In this document: positions 1 through 5,701 of the stretch, in pieces
Layout: every line of letters begins with the position of its first letter
Numbering within the stretch: position 1 is the stretch's first letter
NCBI GenBank assembly: GCA_022615465.1
Contig: JAKEGR010000141.1
Coordinates: 1 to 10,863 of the forward strand
From: Planctomycetota bacterium
GTDB lineage: Bacteria > Planctomycetota > Planctomycetia > Pirellulales > Lacipirellulaceae
Reading direction: 5' to 3'
Length of the DNA: 10,863 nt
Notes under the pieces: generated by a model
Databases searched by the model: none
The model's input: the letters and a program-made list of their open reading frames with translations, nothing else
Told to the model about the DNA's origin: nothing
Program-made: the position numbers and the translations under genes

Positions 1-466
1 ACAAAGGCATGTCGTGTCAGGAAATTTGTAGCGGTCGTAAACATCTCGCGGTAAGCTCGTGTCTTTGAAGATTAACGGGACGGGGCAATTTCGATGGTCT
101 TAGACCACCGGTTATGCCGAATACGCGGTGGTGCTTCTCCGCAGCCGTGTATCCGGACGCCCATAACCTTCGACACCTTGCCAAAGCTTACTTCAATGCG
201 GTCTTATCCTACCGCAGACCTTCGCCTCTCTGAATCCTCGTTTTTCGCTGCATCTCCGTTTCGATGCTCAAAACAAGACGCATGGAACGAACAAGTTGCC
301 ATCCAAGTGTAGCTCCAAGGCGAAAGGCCTTTCTGCAACCCGGTTGGGCGAAATCAACACTGCATGGCCCTTGCCGCCCCATTCCTCGATTTGCCCCCTT
401 CCGAACTCGCCGTTTGGCCCCTAAAATCACACTCATCGAACTAGTTCATGGCAATCGCTATCTCCA
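1..466. other. Leader region upstream of purM with no convincing gene
   Basis: I see no supportable protein or RNA gene here. Open frames in this stretch have no recognisable family sequence and unlikely composition. It contains two mutually exclusive short hairpins at 95-132 (listed separately) and a perfect 12-bp palindrome, GAAAGGCCTTTC, at 322-333. A TAAAAT hexamer at 422-427 could be a -10 box for purM, but the sequence 17 bp upstream (TTCCGA) is a poor -35. No tRNA T-loop signature or known riboswitch core was recognised. A promoter for purM presumably lies here. Confidence 0.5.
95..132 (+). repeat. Two overlapping, mutually exclusive small inverted repeats
   Basis: TGGTC (95-99) can pair with GACCA (103-107) across a 3-nt loop. 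ACCACCG (104-110) can pair perfectly with CGGTGGT (126-132) across a 15-nt loop. The two stems share bases 104-107, so only one can form at a time. This resembles a small two-state RNA switch or a protein-binding palindrome, but there is no U-tract and no leader peptide. The stems are short enough to be chance in GC-rich DNA. Confidence 0.3.
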
Positions 467-1528
467 ATGGCCAAAGCAACTTACAAATCCTCGGGCGTCG
501 ACCTTGACGTGTACGAAGAGTCGATGGCCCGACTGCCCAGGCTGCTGCGACGGACCCATTCGCCCCGCGTGTTGCCGGCCGACGGGGGCTTTGCCGGACT
601 ATTTCAGCTTGATTTCCCCGGCCGTCTGTTCGCCCGCCATTACAAGGAGCCGGTCCTGGTCTCCGGGACCGACGGAGTTGGCACAAAGCTCAAGGTTGCT
701 CAGCAGGCTGGAACGCACCACTCGGTCGGTATCGATCTCGTGGCAATGTGCGTGAACGATGTGCTCTGCTGCGGGGCGGAGCCGCTGTTTTTTCTCGATT
801 ATGTTGCGATGGGCAAGGACGACCCGCAGCTTCTCGAAGCGATCGTTACCGGCATCAGCGATGGCTGCCTCGAAAGCGACATGGCCCTGGTGGGGGGCGA
901 GACCGCCATCATGCCCGACATGTACCAACCGGGCGACTACGATCTGGCCGGATTTTGCGTCGGTGTTGTCGAACGCGAAAAGCTGCTCACTGGTTCCACC
1001 ATCTCACCTGGCGACACCATCCTTGGCGTCGCATCGAGCGGCCTCCACTCAAACGGCTATAGTCTTGTGAGAAAAATCGTGTTCGAGATGGCCGGCCGGG
1101 AAGTGAATGATTTTGTCGACTCGTGCGACGCAACGGTCGGCGAATTGCTGCTCCGGCCGACGACGATTTACGCCCGGGCAGTTCGCAGTGTGCTTGCTCA
1201 CTACAAAGTGAAAAGTGTCGTCCACGGCATTGCGCATGTCACGGGCGGCGGGTTGCACGATAATCTTGCCCGCATCCTGCCAGCGGGCATCGGCGGCGAA
1301 ATCGACCGCGGCAGTTGGCCCGTGCCGCCCGTATTCACTTGGCTGCAACAATTGGGCAACGTGGACGCCGACGAAATGTACCGCGTTTTCAACATGGGCG
1401 TCGGCCTGGTGCTCGTCGTGAGCACGTACTATGCCGAGAGCATTCAGCAGCAGCTTGCCAATTCGGGCCTCGCCAGTTGGCCTATCGGACGCGCCGTCGA
1501 AGGCAATCAAGAAGTCGTGTGGGCGTAG
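467..1528 (+). CDS. purM: Phosphoribosylformylglycinamidine cyclo-ligase (AIR synthetase)
   Basis: PurM closes the imidazole ring of FGAM using ATP to give 5-aminoimidazole ribonucleotide in cytosolic purine synthesis. The 353-residue product has the normal family length. The N-terminal segment [14 protein letters not shown] (5-18) matches the PurM opening. [13 protein letters not shown] (66-78) and [27 protein letters not shown] (88-114) form the conserved AIRS core, followed by [11 protein letters not shown] (143-153), [13 protein letters not shown] (190-202), the glycine-rich [10 protein letters not shown] (257-266) and [10 protein letters not shown] (304-313). The ATG at 467 is chosen because it places the PurM N-terminus exactly; no Shine-Dalgarno is visible. 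trpC follows 71 bp downstream on the same strand and may be co-transcribed. The frame is intact and no key motif is missing. Confidence 0.97.
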   Translation: MAKATYKSSGVDLDVYEESMARLPRLLRRTHSPRVLPADGGFAGLFQLDFPGRLFARHYKEPVLVSGTDGVGTKLKVAQQAGTHHSVGIDLVAMCVNDVLCCGAEPLFFLDYVAMGKDDPQLLEAIVTGISDGCLESDMALVGGETAIMPDMYQPGDYDLAGFCVGVVEREKLLTGSTISPGDTILGVASSGLHSNGYSLVRKIVFEMAGREVNDFVDSCDATVGELLLRPTTIYARAVRSVLAHYKVKSVVHGIAHVTGGGLHDNLARILPAGIGGEIDRGSWPVPPVFTWLQQLGNVDADEMYRVFNMGVGLVLVVSTYYAESIQQQLANSGLASWPIGRAVEGNQEVVWA

Positions 1529-1599
1529 CGGCGAATGTAGCGACTGTCTTGGTTTTCACATGGCAGGCGGGATCATGGTTCTGCGGTGGAGCACTAAAG

Positions 1600-2379
1600 A
1601 TGTCGACGATTCTCGATAAGATCGTGGCGACAAAGCGGATCGAAATCGAGCGGGCCAAAGCAGCGCGGCCGGAGGCCGATCTGCGCGCACGGCTGGTCGA
1701 CGCACCGCCGCTGCGAGATTTTTTCACGCCACTGGCAGCCGGCGGACCCATCAAGTTGATCGCCGAAGTGAAGAAGGCCAGTCCGTCGGCGGGGGTAATC
1801 CGCGCTGACTTTGACCCGGTGGTGATTGCCAGGACGTACGAGGCGCATGGGGCGACGTGCGTCAGCGTGCTCACCGATGAAACCTATTTCCAGGGCCGGC
1901 TCGCGTTCTTAACACAGATCCGCGCGGCGATCGATCTACCTCTACTCCGCAAAGACTTCATTCTCGATTCCTACCAATTGGTGGAGGCCCGGGTGGCCGG
2001 AGCAGATGCGGTCCTGTTGATCGCCGAGTGCTTGGATGATTGCGATCTGCGCGGACTGCTCAACGCGGCCCGCGAACTTGGCCTGACGCCGCTTGTCGAG
2101 CTTTATGAGCCGGACAACCTCGAGCGCGTGTTGGATGCCGGGGCGACGCTCATCGGCGTCAATAATCGCAATCTGCACACGTTTGAGGTCGATCTGCTCC
2201 ACACGATTCGTCTTCGCGTTCGGGTACCGGATGAGTGCGTGCTCGTGGGGGAAAGCGGGATCAAGACACTTGCCGACGTGCGGATGTTGGCGGCCGCCGG
2301 GGTGGATGCAATTCTCGTCGGCGAATCACTTACCCGCGAGGCTGATATCGGTGCCGCGGTCGATCGACTGCTCGGGTGA
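1600..2379 (+). CDS. trpC: Indole-3-glycerol phosphate synthase
   Basis: TrpC converts CdRP to indole-3-glycerol phosphate (decarboxylation and ring closure) in tryptophan biosynthesis. The 259-residue product is a complete (beta/alpha)8 barrel of usual length. Visible active-site elements, by analogy with the Sulfolobus enzyme: Glu56 and Lys58 in LIAEVKKASPSAG, Lys118 in LLRKDFILDSYQ, Glu167 in LVELYE, Asn188 in IGVNNRNL, and Glu218-Ser219 in VGESGI. The phosphate-binding VGESL follows at 240-244. The start at 1600 is supported by a GGAG at 1588-1591 with 8-nt spacing and by the usual N-terminal helix (MSTILDKIVATKR). The open frame continues upstream inside purM, but that part is not TrpC-like. 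It is monofunctional, with no fused TrpF, and no other trp gene lies in the window. Confidence 0.97.
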   Translation: MSTILDKIVATKRIEIERAKAARPEADLRARLVDAPPLRDFFTPLAAGGPIKLIAEVKKASPSAGVIRADFDPVVIARTYEAHGATCVSVLTDETYFQGRLAFLTQIRAAIDLPLLRKDFILDSYQLVEARVAGADAVLLIAECLDDCDLRGLLNAARELGLTPLVELYEPDNLERVLDAGATLIGVNNRNLHTFEVDLLHTIRLRVRVPDECVLVGESGIKTLADVRMLAAAGVDAILVGESLTREADIGAAVDRLLG

Positions 2380-2393
2380 CCACGGAACTGACA

Positions 2394-2780
2394 TCAATCG
2401 TCGCGTTCGAAACGACCGCGGAACTTGTCGGCCGGGTATTTCCGGGCGTTCTTGATCATCTTCGCTTGGATCGCGCTCGAGAGATCGATGCCCAATTCGT
2501 TTGCCAGCGCCAGCGAATAGCCAACGACATCGGCGATTTCTTCGCCGATGGCCGCCAGTTTCTCCGGCTCGTGTGCCAACTGCCGCGAGGCCTCGGTGCT
2601 GATCCACTGGAAATGCTCCATCAGCTCGGCTGCTTCGATCGCCAGGGCCATGGAAACGTTCTTCGGCGAATGGAATTGCGACCAATCGCGTTCGGCCACG
2701 AAATCGGCAACGAGGCGGCGCAGTGCGTTGACGGTGGTGATTTCGTCCAAGCGGGAATCAAAATCAGCCGACGCAGTCAT
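2394..2780 (-). CDS. MazG-like nucleotide pyrophosphohydrolase
   Basis: A 128-residue all-alpha NTP pyrophosphohydrolase of the MazG/RS21-C6 (dCTPP1-like) type. This family cleaves (d)NTPs to NMP plus pyrophosphate and is mostly used for pool sanitation. The Mg-binding signature is clear: ExxE at Glu49/Glu52 in ALAIEAAELMEHFQW, and ExxD at Glu81/Asp84 in GEEIADVVGY. It is followed by the typical C-terminal KMIKNARKYP (107-116). One domain, single copy, length normal for the short family. The ATG at 2780 shares its A with the TGA of the upstream gene (TGATG), so translation is probably coupled. No separate Shine-Dalgarno is seen. The 3' end is only 14 bp from the convergent trpC stop, with no terminator hairpin between. 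Exact substrate cannot be told from sequence. Confidence 0.92.
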   Translation of the reverse strand: MTASADFDSRLDEITTVNALRRLVADFVAERDWSQFHSPKNVSMALAIEAAELMEHFQWISTEASRQLAHEPEKLAAIGEEIADVVGYSLALANELGIDLSSAIQAKMIKNARKYPADKFRGRFERDD

Positions 2781-3760
2781 CAAGCGGCCCAGTCGTTGGG
2801 GAGAGGATGCAGGCAGCCGTCGAAGCCAGGGAGCGGCATCTGCCGCGGCGGGTGACACCGCGCATCGTATCGGTGTCGGTAGCCGTCGGCCAGATGGGCC
2901 ATCACTTCCAGCACCAACAGATCGGCCCGGGTCATGACGTGGCGGGCACTGCGGTTGCCAAGCGAGCCGATCAGTTCCTCGAGCACGTGAACGTGCAGTT
3001 GCATGGTCCGTTGGGCGGAGACGCCCGCCTGACTTAGCAGGTTGGCGAGTCGAGTCATCTCGTCCGATAGATTGCCCGCGCCCATGACGACATACGCCCG
3101 CAACAGCTCGCGATAATGACTGATCAGTTGTTCGGGTAGATCGCACGGAGTCGATTTTGGATTTCGGAGAACGACTTGCGGATGGAAAGGATCCGCCATT
3201 GCCGGTTCCTTGCCATTCTGCGTGTCGGCGTTCTCGTCGTTCACTGCCGAAAGGCGATTGTCGTCGCCGAGGAGTTCCAATTCGGCGATGAGTACACGCT
3301 GCTCGGCGAGCAGATGTTCAGCCTCCTGATGTTCGTGAGCCAGACGCTGCTGATCGGCCTGCACGAGACGGCGATGCTCTCGGATGAGTTGCAGGCGTTC
3401 GATCGCGCGGGCGAATGTCCACAACAGCGAGCGGGTGGTTGTTTCGGCGACGCAGCAGTAGGCGTCGGCGCCGACTTCGTAGGCGAGCGCCGCGGTCTCG
3501 GCAGAGGGGGCGGTGCCGAGGATAATCATGGGTTCTTCATTGCCGCCGGCGCGGAAGCCTTCGATCAGGTCCAGCGCGTCGAGGACGCTTGGCTCATGGC
3601 TGATGAGGACGGCGTCGAAGGCCTCGTCGCGCAGTCGCGAGAGGCCGGCCGTGACGCCGATCGCTTCCTCGAGCAGGATTTCCGCGGCGCTATCGGCTGC
3701 AAATGCCTCGGCCAGCCAGCCGCCCGTGCGGTGGAGCGTCGTGATATAGAGGACTTTCAT
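2780..3760 (-). CDS. Pseudo-receiver / coiled-coil / KaiA- or RsbU_N-like protein
   Basis: A 326-residue cytosolic regulator with no membrane segment. Residues 1-120 fold like a response-regulator receiver (VLYI strand, FDAVLIS strand, EPMIILGTA, GADAYCCVA), but the phosphoacceptor Asp is Ser54, the strand-5 Lys is Val104, and the acidic pair after strand 1 is missing, so phosphorylation is not expected. Residues 112-165 are a charged, heptad-like helix (probable coiled coil); 166-205 is a polar linker. Residues 208-298 resemble the KaiA C-terminal / RsbU N-terminal helical domain: HYRELLRAY, NLSDEM, LHVHVLEEL, LLVLEVMAHLADGYRHR align with KaiA SYREIVLSY, NLNQSI, IHMELMDEF and LTLIDVIAHLCEMYRR. 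The start at 3760 begins the receiver strand directly; the frame stays open upstream to 4066, but that sequence is not domain-like. It is coupled to the MazG-like gene by TGATG. Role is inferred: dimeric adaptor sensing an unknown signal and binding a kinase partner. Confidence 0.85.
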   Translation of the reverse strand: MKVLYITTLHRTGGWLAEAFAADSAAEILLEEAIGVTAGLSRLRDEAFDAVLISHEPSVLDALDLIEGFRAGGNEEPMIILGTAPSAETAALAYEVGADAYCCVAETTTRSLLWTFARAIERLQLIREHRRLVQADQQRLAHEHQEAEHLLAEQRVLIAELELLGDDNRLSAVNDENADTQNGKEPAMADPFHPQVVLRNPKSTPCDLPEQLISHYRELLRAYVVMGAGNLSDEMTRLANLLSQAGVSAQRTMQLHVHVLEELIGSLGNRSARHVMTRADLLVLEVMAHLADGYRHRYDARCHPPRQMPLPGFDGCLHPLPNDWAA

Positions 3761-4092
3761 CCGGGCTGGCAGGTGGCCCCATATTTTGGGCATATAGCGA
3801 TTCGATCGCGGGCCGGTGGATGAGCCAGTAGGCAACATGGCGGAACGGCAATCCAGGCGGAAGATGGGGGGCATCCCCTCGCCCGGTCGGAGAGGGAGCA
3901 ACCATCGTTCTGTGTTTCTGCTCAGCAGGGCGGTGAGAGTGTAGCGAAATAGGACGGAAATGGTCAACGGCATGGCCAATGGCAGAAAGGCCGCGGCAGG
4001 TTTAGAATCTGGTTTGAGAGAGACGCCGGGCCGCGAACGCGGCGGATTCGGCGTCGCCGTGGACACTCAACCCCTTGTGCTAGCAACAAACC
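3761..4092. other. Divergent intergenic region between the KaiA-like gene and larC
   Basis: 332 bp with no convincing gene. It contains a sigma70-like promoter firing leftward (3938-3967, listed separately) and, for larC, a TAGAAT hexamer at 4003-4008 without a good -35. A small hairpin GCCGC-GAAC-GCGGC lies at 4030-4043 in the presumed larC leader. At 3876-3896 CCCTC and GAGGG flank a 11-nt GC-rich centre; this resembles the short CCCTCTCC/GGAGAGGG-type dispersed repeats seen in many GC-rich bacterial genomes, which cannot be confirmed from one window. Confidence 0.5.
3938..3967 (-). promoter_or_regulatory. Candidate sigma70 promoter of the KaiA-like/MazG-like operon
   Basis: On the minus strand TTGACC (3967-3962) is followed after 18 bp by TACACT (3943-3938). 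The -35 matches the consensus at 5 of 6 bases and the -10 at 4 of 6. Transcription would begin near 3931 and leave a leader of about 170 nt before the ATG at 3760. No operator is evident. Confidence 0.35.
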
Positions 4093-5325
4093 ATGCGAAT
4101 TGCTTACCTCGATTGTGCCAGTGGAATCAGTGGCGATATGACGCTCGGAGCTCTCGTGGACGCCGGTGCTGATTTGGCCGCGATCCAAGCGGGCATAGAT
4201 TCGCTTGGCTTGCCGGGCTGCCGCCTGGTATCACGCGAGGTGAAGAAACTTGGCTTTCGAGCGACGCAAATTTCCGTCGAGCATGAGCCGGAACTCACGC
4301 ATCGGCATCTGCACCACATCACGGCGATGATCGAGGGGAGCGTGCTCGCGCCGCTGCAGCAGAAGCTGGCGAAACGGATTTTTCAGAAGCTGGCCGAGGC
4401 CGAAGCAAAAGTGCATGGAACCACGGTCGAGAAAGTACACTTCCATGAAGTGGGCGCGGTCGATTCGATCGCGGACATTGTCGGTTCGGCGATCGGATTT
4501 GATTTGTTGGGCATCGAGCGGATCGTATGCTCGCCGGTGCCGACGGGCCGAGGATTCGTCGAGATCGCGCACGGACTGTGTTCGATTCCAGCACCCGCAA
4601 CGGGGGAGTTGCTACGCGACGTTCCGCTGGCGGCGCGGGATGTCGAGGGCGAGTTGACAACGCCAACCGGGGCAGCGATCGTCGCGGCACTCGCGGTAGA
4701 GTTTGGCCCGTTGCCTGCGATGACGGTCGAGCGGATCGGTTATGGGGCAGGGCAAAAGGATTTCGAACACCCGAATCTATTGCGGATCCTCGTGGGAGAA
4801 GCGGCCCTTTCCGCGGAGAGCTTGTGGACAGGCCGAACGGATGCACTCGATCTCCACCCGCGGATCGAGTCGATCCTACTGCTGGAGACAAACCTTGACA
4901 ATATCACCGGGGAATGCCTCGGCCACGCGATCGATTGCCTGTGGGCGGCTGGGGCGCTCGATGTATCCATCACGGCGATCCAAATGAAAAAGGGCCGGCC
5001 CGGCGTGCTCCTGAGTGTGCAGTGCGATCCGAGTCATGCCGACGCGCTAGAAGTAATTGTATTTTCAGAGACGACTACACTGGGCGTGCGGCGCGTGCCG
5101 GTGATGCGGAAGGTACTCGCGCGGCAGCAACAGGAAGTGCAAACGCCGTGGGGCGACATACGCGGCAAAGTTGCGTATTTGCCGAATGGCGTGGAGCGTT
5201 TCTCGCCGGAATACGAGGATTGCCGGCGGATCGCAATGGAGCACGGCGTACGGCTGGCCGAGGTGATCTCCACCACGACGGAAGCATTTTGCATCGCAGC
5301 GAAAAGATGCCAGGAGCCGATGTGA
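4093..5325 (+). CDS. larC: LarC, nickel insertion protein for the pincer (NPN) cofactor
   Basis: LarC is the CTP-dependent cyclometallase that inserts nickel into pyridinium-3,5-bisthiocarboxylic acid mononucleotide, completing the cofactor of lactate racemase (LarA) and related racemases/epimerases. The 410-residue product has full family length. Diagnostic segments are YLDCASGISGDMTLGAL (5-21), the His-rich HRHLHHI (70-76), EKVHFHEVGAVDSIADIVG (113-131), ELTTPTGAAI (187-196), YGAGQKDFEHPNLLR (217-231), LLETNLDNITGE (263-274) and MKKGRPGVLL (298-307). In Lactobacillus plantarum LarC is made by a programmed frameshift between larC1 and larC2; here both halves are one uninterrupted frame. The ATG at 4093 gives the canonical N-terminus; no Shine-Dalgarno is visible. 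No larA, larB or larE lies in the window, so the other cofactor genes must be elsewhere. The next gene overlaps its stop by 4 nt. Confidence 0.96.
   Translation: MRIAYLDCASGISGDMTLGALVDAGADLAAIQAGIDSLGLPGCRLVSREVKKLGFRATQISVEHEPELTHRHLHHITAMIEGSVLAPLQQKLAKRIFQKLAEAEAKVHGTTVEKVHFHEVGAVDSIADIVGSAIGFDLLGIERIVCSPVPTGRGFVEIAHGLCSIPAPATGELLRDVPLAARDVEGELTTPTGAAIVAALAVEFGPLPAMTVERIGYGAGQKDFEHPNLLRILVGEAALSAESLWTGRTDALDLHPRIESILLLETNLDNITGECLGHAIDCLWAAGALDVSITAIQMKKGRPGVLLSVQCDPSHADALEVIVFSETTTLGVRRVPVMRKVLARQQQEVQTPWGDIRGKVAYLPNGVERFSPEYEDCRRIAMEHGVRLAEVISTTTEAFCIAAKRCQEPM
5312..5325 (+). promoter_or_regulatory. Shine-Dalgarno and GTGA stop/start overlap
   Basis: AGGAG at 5312-5316 lies inside the end of larC, 5 nt before a GTG at 5322-5324 that overlaps the larC TGA (5323-5325). 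It is the best ribosome-binding site seen in the window and decides the start of the small downstream gene. Confidence 0.6.
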
Positions 5326-5528
5326 TTCCGCGAGATCGCTATACGTCGACTCGCGTTGCGCGGAGCGCCGCCTCGATCGCCAAAGTGACGACGCGGACCT
5401 TGGACGGACAGGATGTGCTGGTGGATCTGAGCCTCGACGACTATCAGCGACTGCAATTGACGGAAGACCGACAGGTGTTCATTTATCCGAAGAACGCACG
5501 GGTGTTCTTTCCGGAGTACGAGATATAG
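5322..5528 (+). CDS. Small TOBE-like protein coupled to larC (CysA C-terminal-like)
   Basis: A 68-residue protein. From about residue 9 to the end it resembles the C-terminal TOBE-like segment of CysA-type sulfate/thiosulfate ABC-transporter ATPases: VLVDLSLDDYQRLQLTEDR then VFIYPKNARVFFPEYEI, compared with the usual V.V.L....Y..L.L...D.V.V.PK..RVF...Y.I ending. No ATPase domain precedes it; the upstream DNA is larC in another frame. The GTG start at 5322 is preferred because it has AGGAG at 5312-5316 with 5-nt spacing and forms a GTGA overlap with the larC stop, a classic coupling arrangement. An in-frame ATG at 5307 would give 73 residues. TOBE-type folds can bind oxyanions or metals, but a link to nickel or the pincer cofactor is only inference. 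It could instead be a relic of cysA. Confidence 0.65.
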   Translation: MIPRDRYTSTRVARSAASIAKVTTRTLDGQDVLVDLSLDDYQRLQLTEDRQVFIYPKNARVFFPEYEI

Positions 5529-5597
5529 CCCGAGAGGATCGGTACAGGAGTTGCTATGTCGGAGCCAATTCCCCATCAGGCAATAAGGCCGCGCAAC

Positions 5598-5672
5598 GGG
5601 GTCGGGATGGTTTTTCGACTAGAGGCCATAGTCGAAAGCGACGGTTTGCAGTCGAAACATCATCCCGGCCCC
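5598..5672. repeat. Long imperfect palindrome (REP-like element) in the convergent gap
   Basis: Bases 5598-5620 pair with 5650-5672 as a 23-position stem: 20 Watson-Crick pairs, two G-T wobbles (5602/5668, 5610/5660) and one mismatch (5612/5658), around a 29-nt loop. The left end reads GGGGTCGGGATGG and the right end ATCATCCCGGCCCC. Inside the loop a second copy of AGTCGAAA (5630-5637, repeated at 5650-5657) allows an alternative perfect 9-bp hairpin, TTTCGACTA/TAGTCGAAA (5613-5637). Neither stem is followed by a U-tract on either strand, so it is not a standard intrinsic terminator. Form and placement between convergent genes fit a REP/RAYT-type element, but copy number is unknown here. Confidence 0.6.
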
Positions 5673-5701
5673 TTGACGATGCACCTGGACCACCGATGCG
5701 T

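Noticed and set aside
1..44. Minus-strand ATG at 44 open to the left edge (14 residues)
   Set aside because: Too short to judge, no Shine-Dalgarno, no recognisable N-terminus; it might be a divergent gene start but cannot be supported.
94..466. Several open frames on both strands in the purM upstream region (94-312 +, 209-436 -, 264 onward +)
   Set aside because: No family resemblance, skewed Arg/Pro/Ser-rich composition typical of GC-rich chance frames, mutual overlap, and the frame from 264 runs into purM out of phase.
1315..1599. In-frame upstream extension of trpC inside purM
   Set aside because: It is purM read in another frame; TrpC homology starts at the ATG at 1600, which has a ribosome-binding site.
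2780..3760. Calling this gene kaiA outright
   Set aside because: The helical domain is shared with RsbU_N, there is no kaiB or kaiC in the window, and the similarity was judged by eye; the neutral superfamily name is safer.
3761..4066. In-frame upstream extension of the KaiA-like gene
   Set aside because: The added 102 residues are Pro/Ser/Arg-rich without domain features, and the receiver-type strand begins exactly at the ATG at 3760. A start at 3793 remains possible but has no ribosome-binding site.
5613..5637. Hairpin TTTCGACTA/TAGTCGAAA as an intrinsic terminator
   Set aside because: Stable stem, but no U-tract follows it on either strand.
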